Assembly (NCBI GenBank): GCA_963576475.1
Contig: OY754987.1
Coordinates: forward strand, 3,942,036-4,006,035
DNA length: 64,000 nucleotides
Reading direction: 5' to 3'
DNA from: Molanna angustata
Lineage: Eukaryota > Arthropoda > Insecta > Trichoptera > Molannidae
Part shown: positions 63,650-64,000 of the stretch, one piece after another
How the letters are laid out: every line of letters begins with the position of its first letter
Numbering within the stretch: position 1 is the first letter of the stretch
Program-made: the position numbers and the translations under genes
Notes under the pieces: model-generated
Seen by the model: only the letters and a program-made list of their open reading frames with translations
What the model was told of the DNA's origin: nothing
Databases searched by the model: none

Positions 63650-63830
63650 GCAGAAGACGCATGTAATTAGTATTAGCGCGATCGAATAATAAAAAAGCGT
63701 GTATGAGACGATTAATTGACGTGAATGAAGCGAAGAATGTATGTCAAGGTAGACGAGTCTCTCCTTTGGTTCTCTCTGCCTACCCCAAATAGGGAAATAG
63801 CGTGATGGTAGGATTGGCGTGATGGCGTGT
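63650..63830 (+). pseudogene. LINE C-terminal tail, family L-YP
   Basis: Plus strand: KACMRRLIDVNEAKNVCQG-type text, then VLSAYPK, stop and the GCGTGATGG terminus, with small frameshifts. Confidence 0.65.
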
Positions 63831-64000
63831 ATTTTTTCTCATCACAAAACACAACCCTGTGTTATTCTGTACACAAGAGTAACGAGATCGTTTAAAACAT
63901 AAATAAACTATAGGACGAAACATCGCGGTATTTTATCTTTTAGATAGAACAATGCACACCAGAATATACCTACGAATATTACAATTCAGAGTATTTCATT
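63831..64000. other. right edge, no recognised feature
   Basis: AT-rich sequence running off the window. Confidence 0.35.

Overview
The window looks like AT-rich nuclear DNA from an insect, most likely a moth or butterfly. The evidence is one spliced gene that resembles the insect Osiris (DUF1676) family, and dense nested insertions of transposon types typical of Lepidoptera (RTE, Jockey, CR1/L2-like and Penelope remnants, tRNA-derived SINEs, TTAA-flanked and hAT-like non-autonomous DNA transposons, Gypsy-type LTR elements). Nothing bacterial is present. The taxonomic call is an inference; no rRNA, mitochondrial or barcode sequence is available.

Layout. 1-7.8 kb: decayed LINE ends, a SINE, a 567-bp LTR-like insertion inside a LINE, and a Penelope reverse-transcriptase fragment. 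7.8-12.4 kb: a 4.56-kb LTR element with two ~600-bp LTRs and no reverse transcriptase, whose leader carries an array of five primer-binding-site-like motifs. 13-18.5 kb: a nearly full-length Jockey-type LINE with a PHD-finger ORF1, a 373-codon open frame bridging ORF1 and ORF2, and an endonuclease/reverse-transcriptase ORF2 broken by two small lesions. 19.1-19.9 kb: an LTR remnant with a row of small hairpins just before a tRNA-Trp-type primer site. 22.5-36.1 kb, minus strand: the host gene, with at least four exons whose intron phases agree and a 9-kb intron filled with repeats. 37-54 kb: many DNA-transposon derivatives, LINE ends and SINEs, plus two DNA-binding-domain fragments (Myb/SANT-like and MADF-like). 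54.3-60.2 kb: a complete Gypsy-type retrotransposon with identical LTRs. 60.2-64 kb: more LINE remnants, a simple-repeat block and a possible solo LTR.

The stand-out is the Gypsy element at 54277-60209. It is structurally intact (identical 216-bp LTRs, tRNA-Leu-type primer site, Gag, Pol and polypurine tract). Its Pol carries, after the integrase, a TARG1/OARD1-like macrodomain that keeps a Lys and an Asp 41 residues apart, followed by a CX7CX5CX3H zinc finger. Its Gag starts with a SAP domain. This suggests a retrotransposon that has captured an ADP-ribose hydrolase-like module. Second is the bridging frame in the LINE, which is far too long to be open by chance in such AT-rich DNA and whose ends overlap ORF1 and ORF2. 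Third is the primer-binding-site array in the coding-poor LTR element.

The genes do not form a pathway. Apart from the Osiris-like gene, everything recognisable is mobile-element sequence. Coordinates of decayed repeats are approximate, and family names for non-LTR remnants were assigned by eye from conserved C-terminal motifs.
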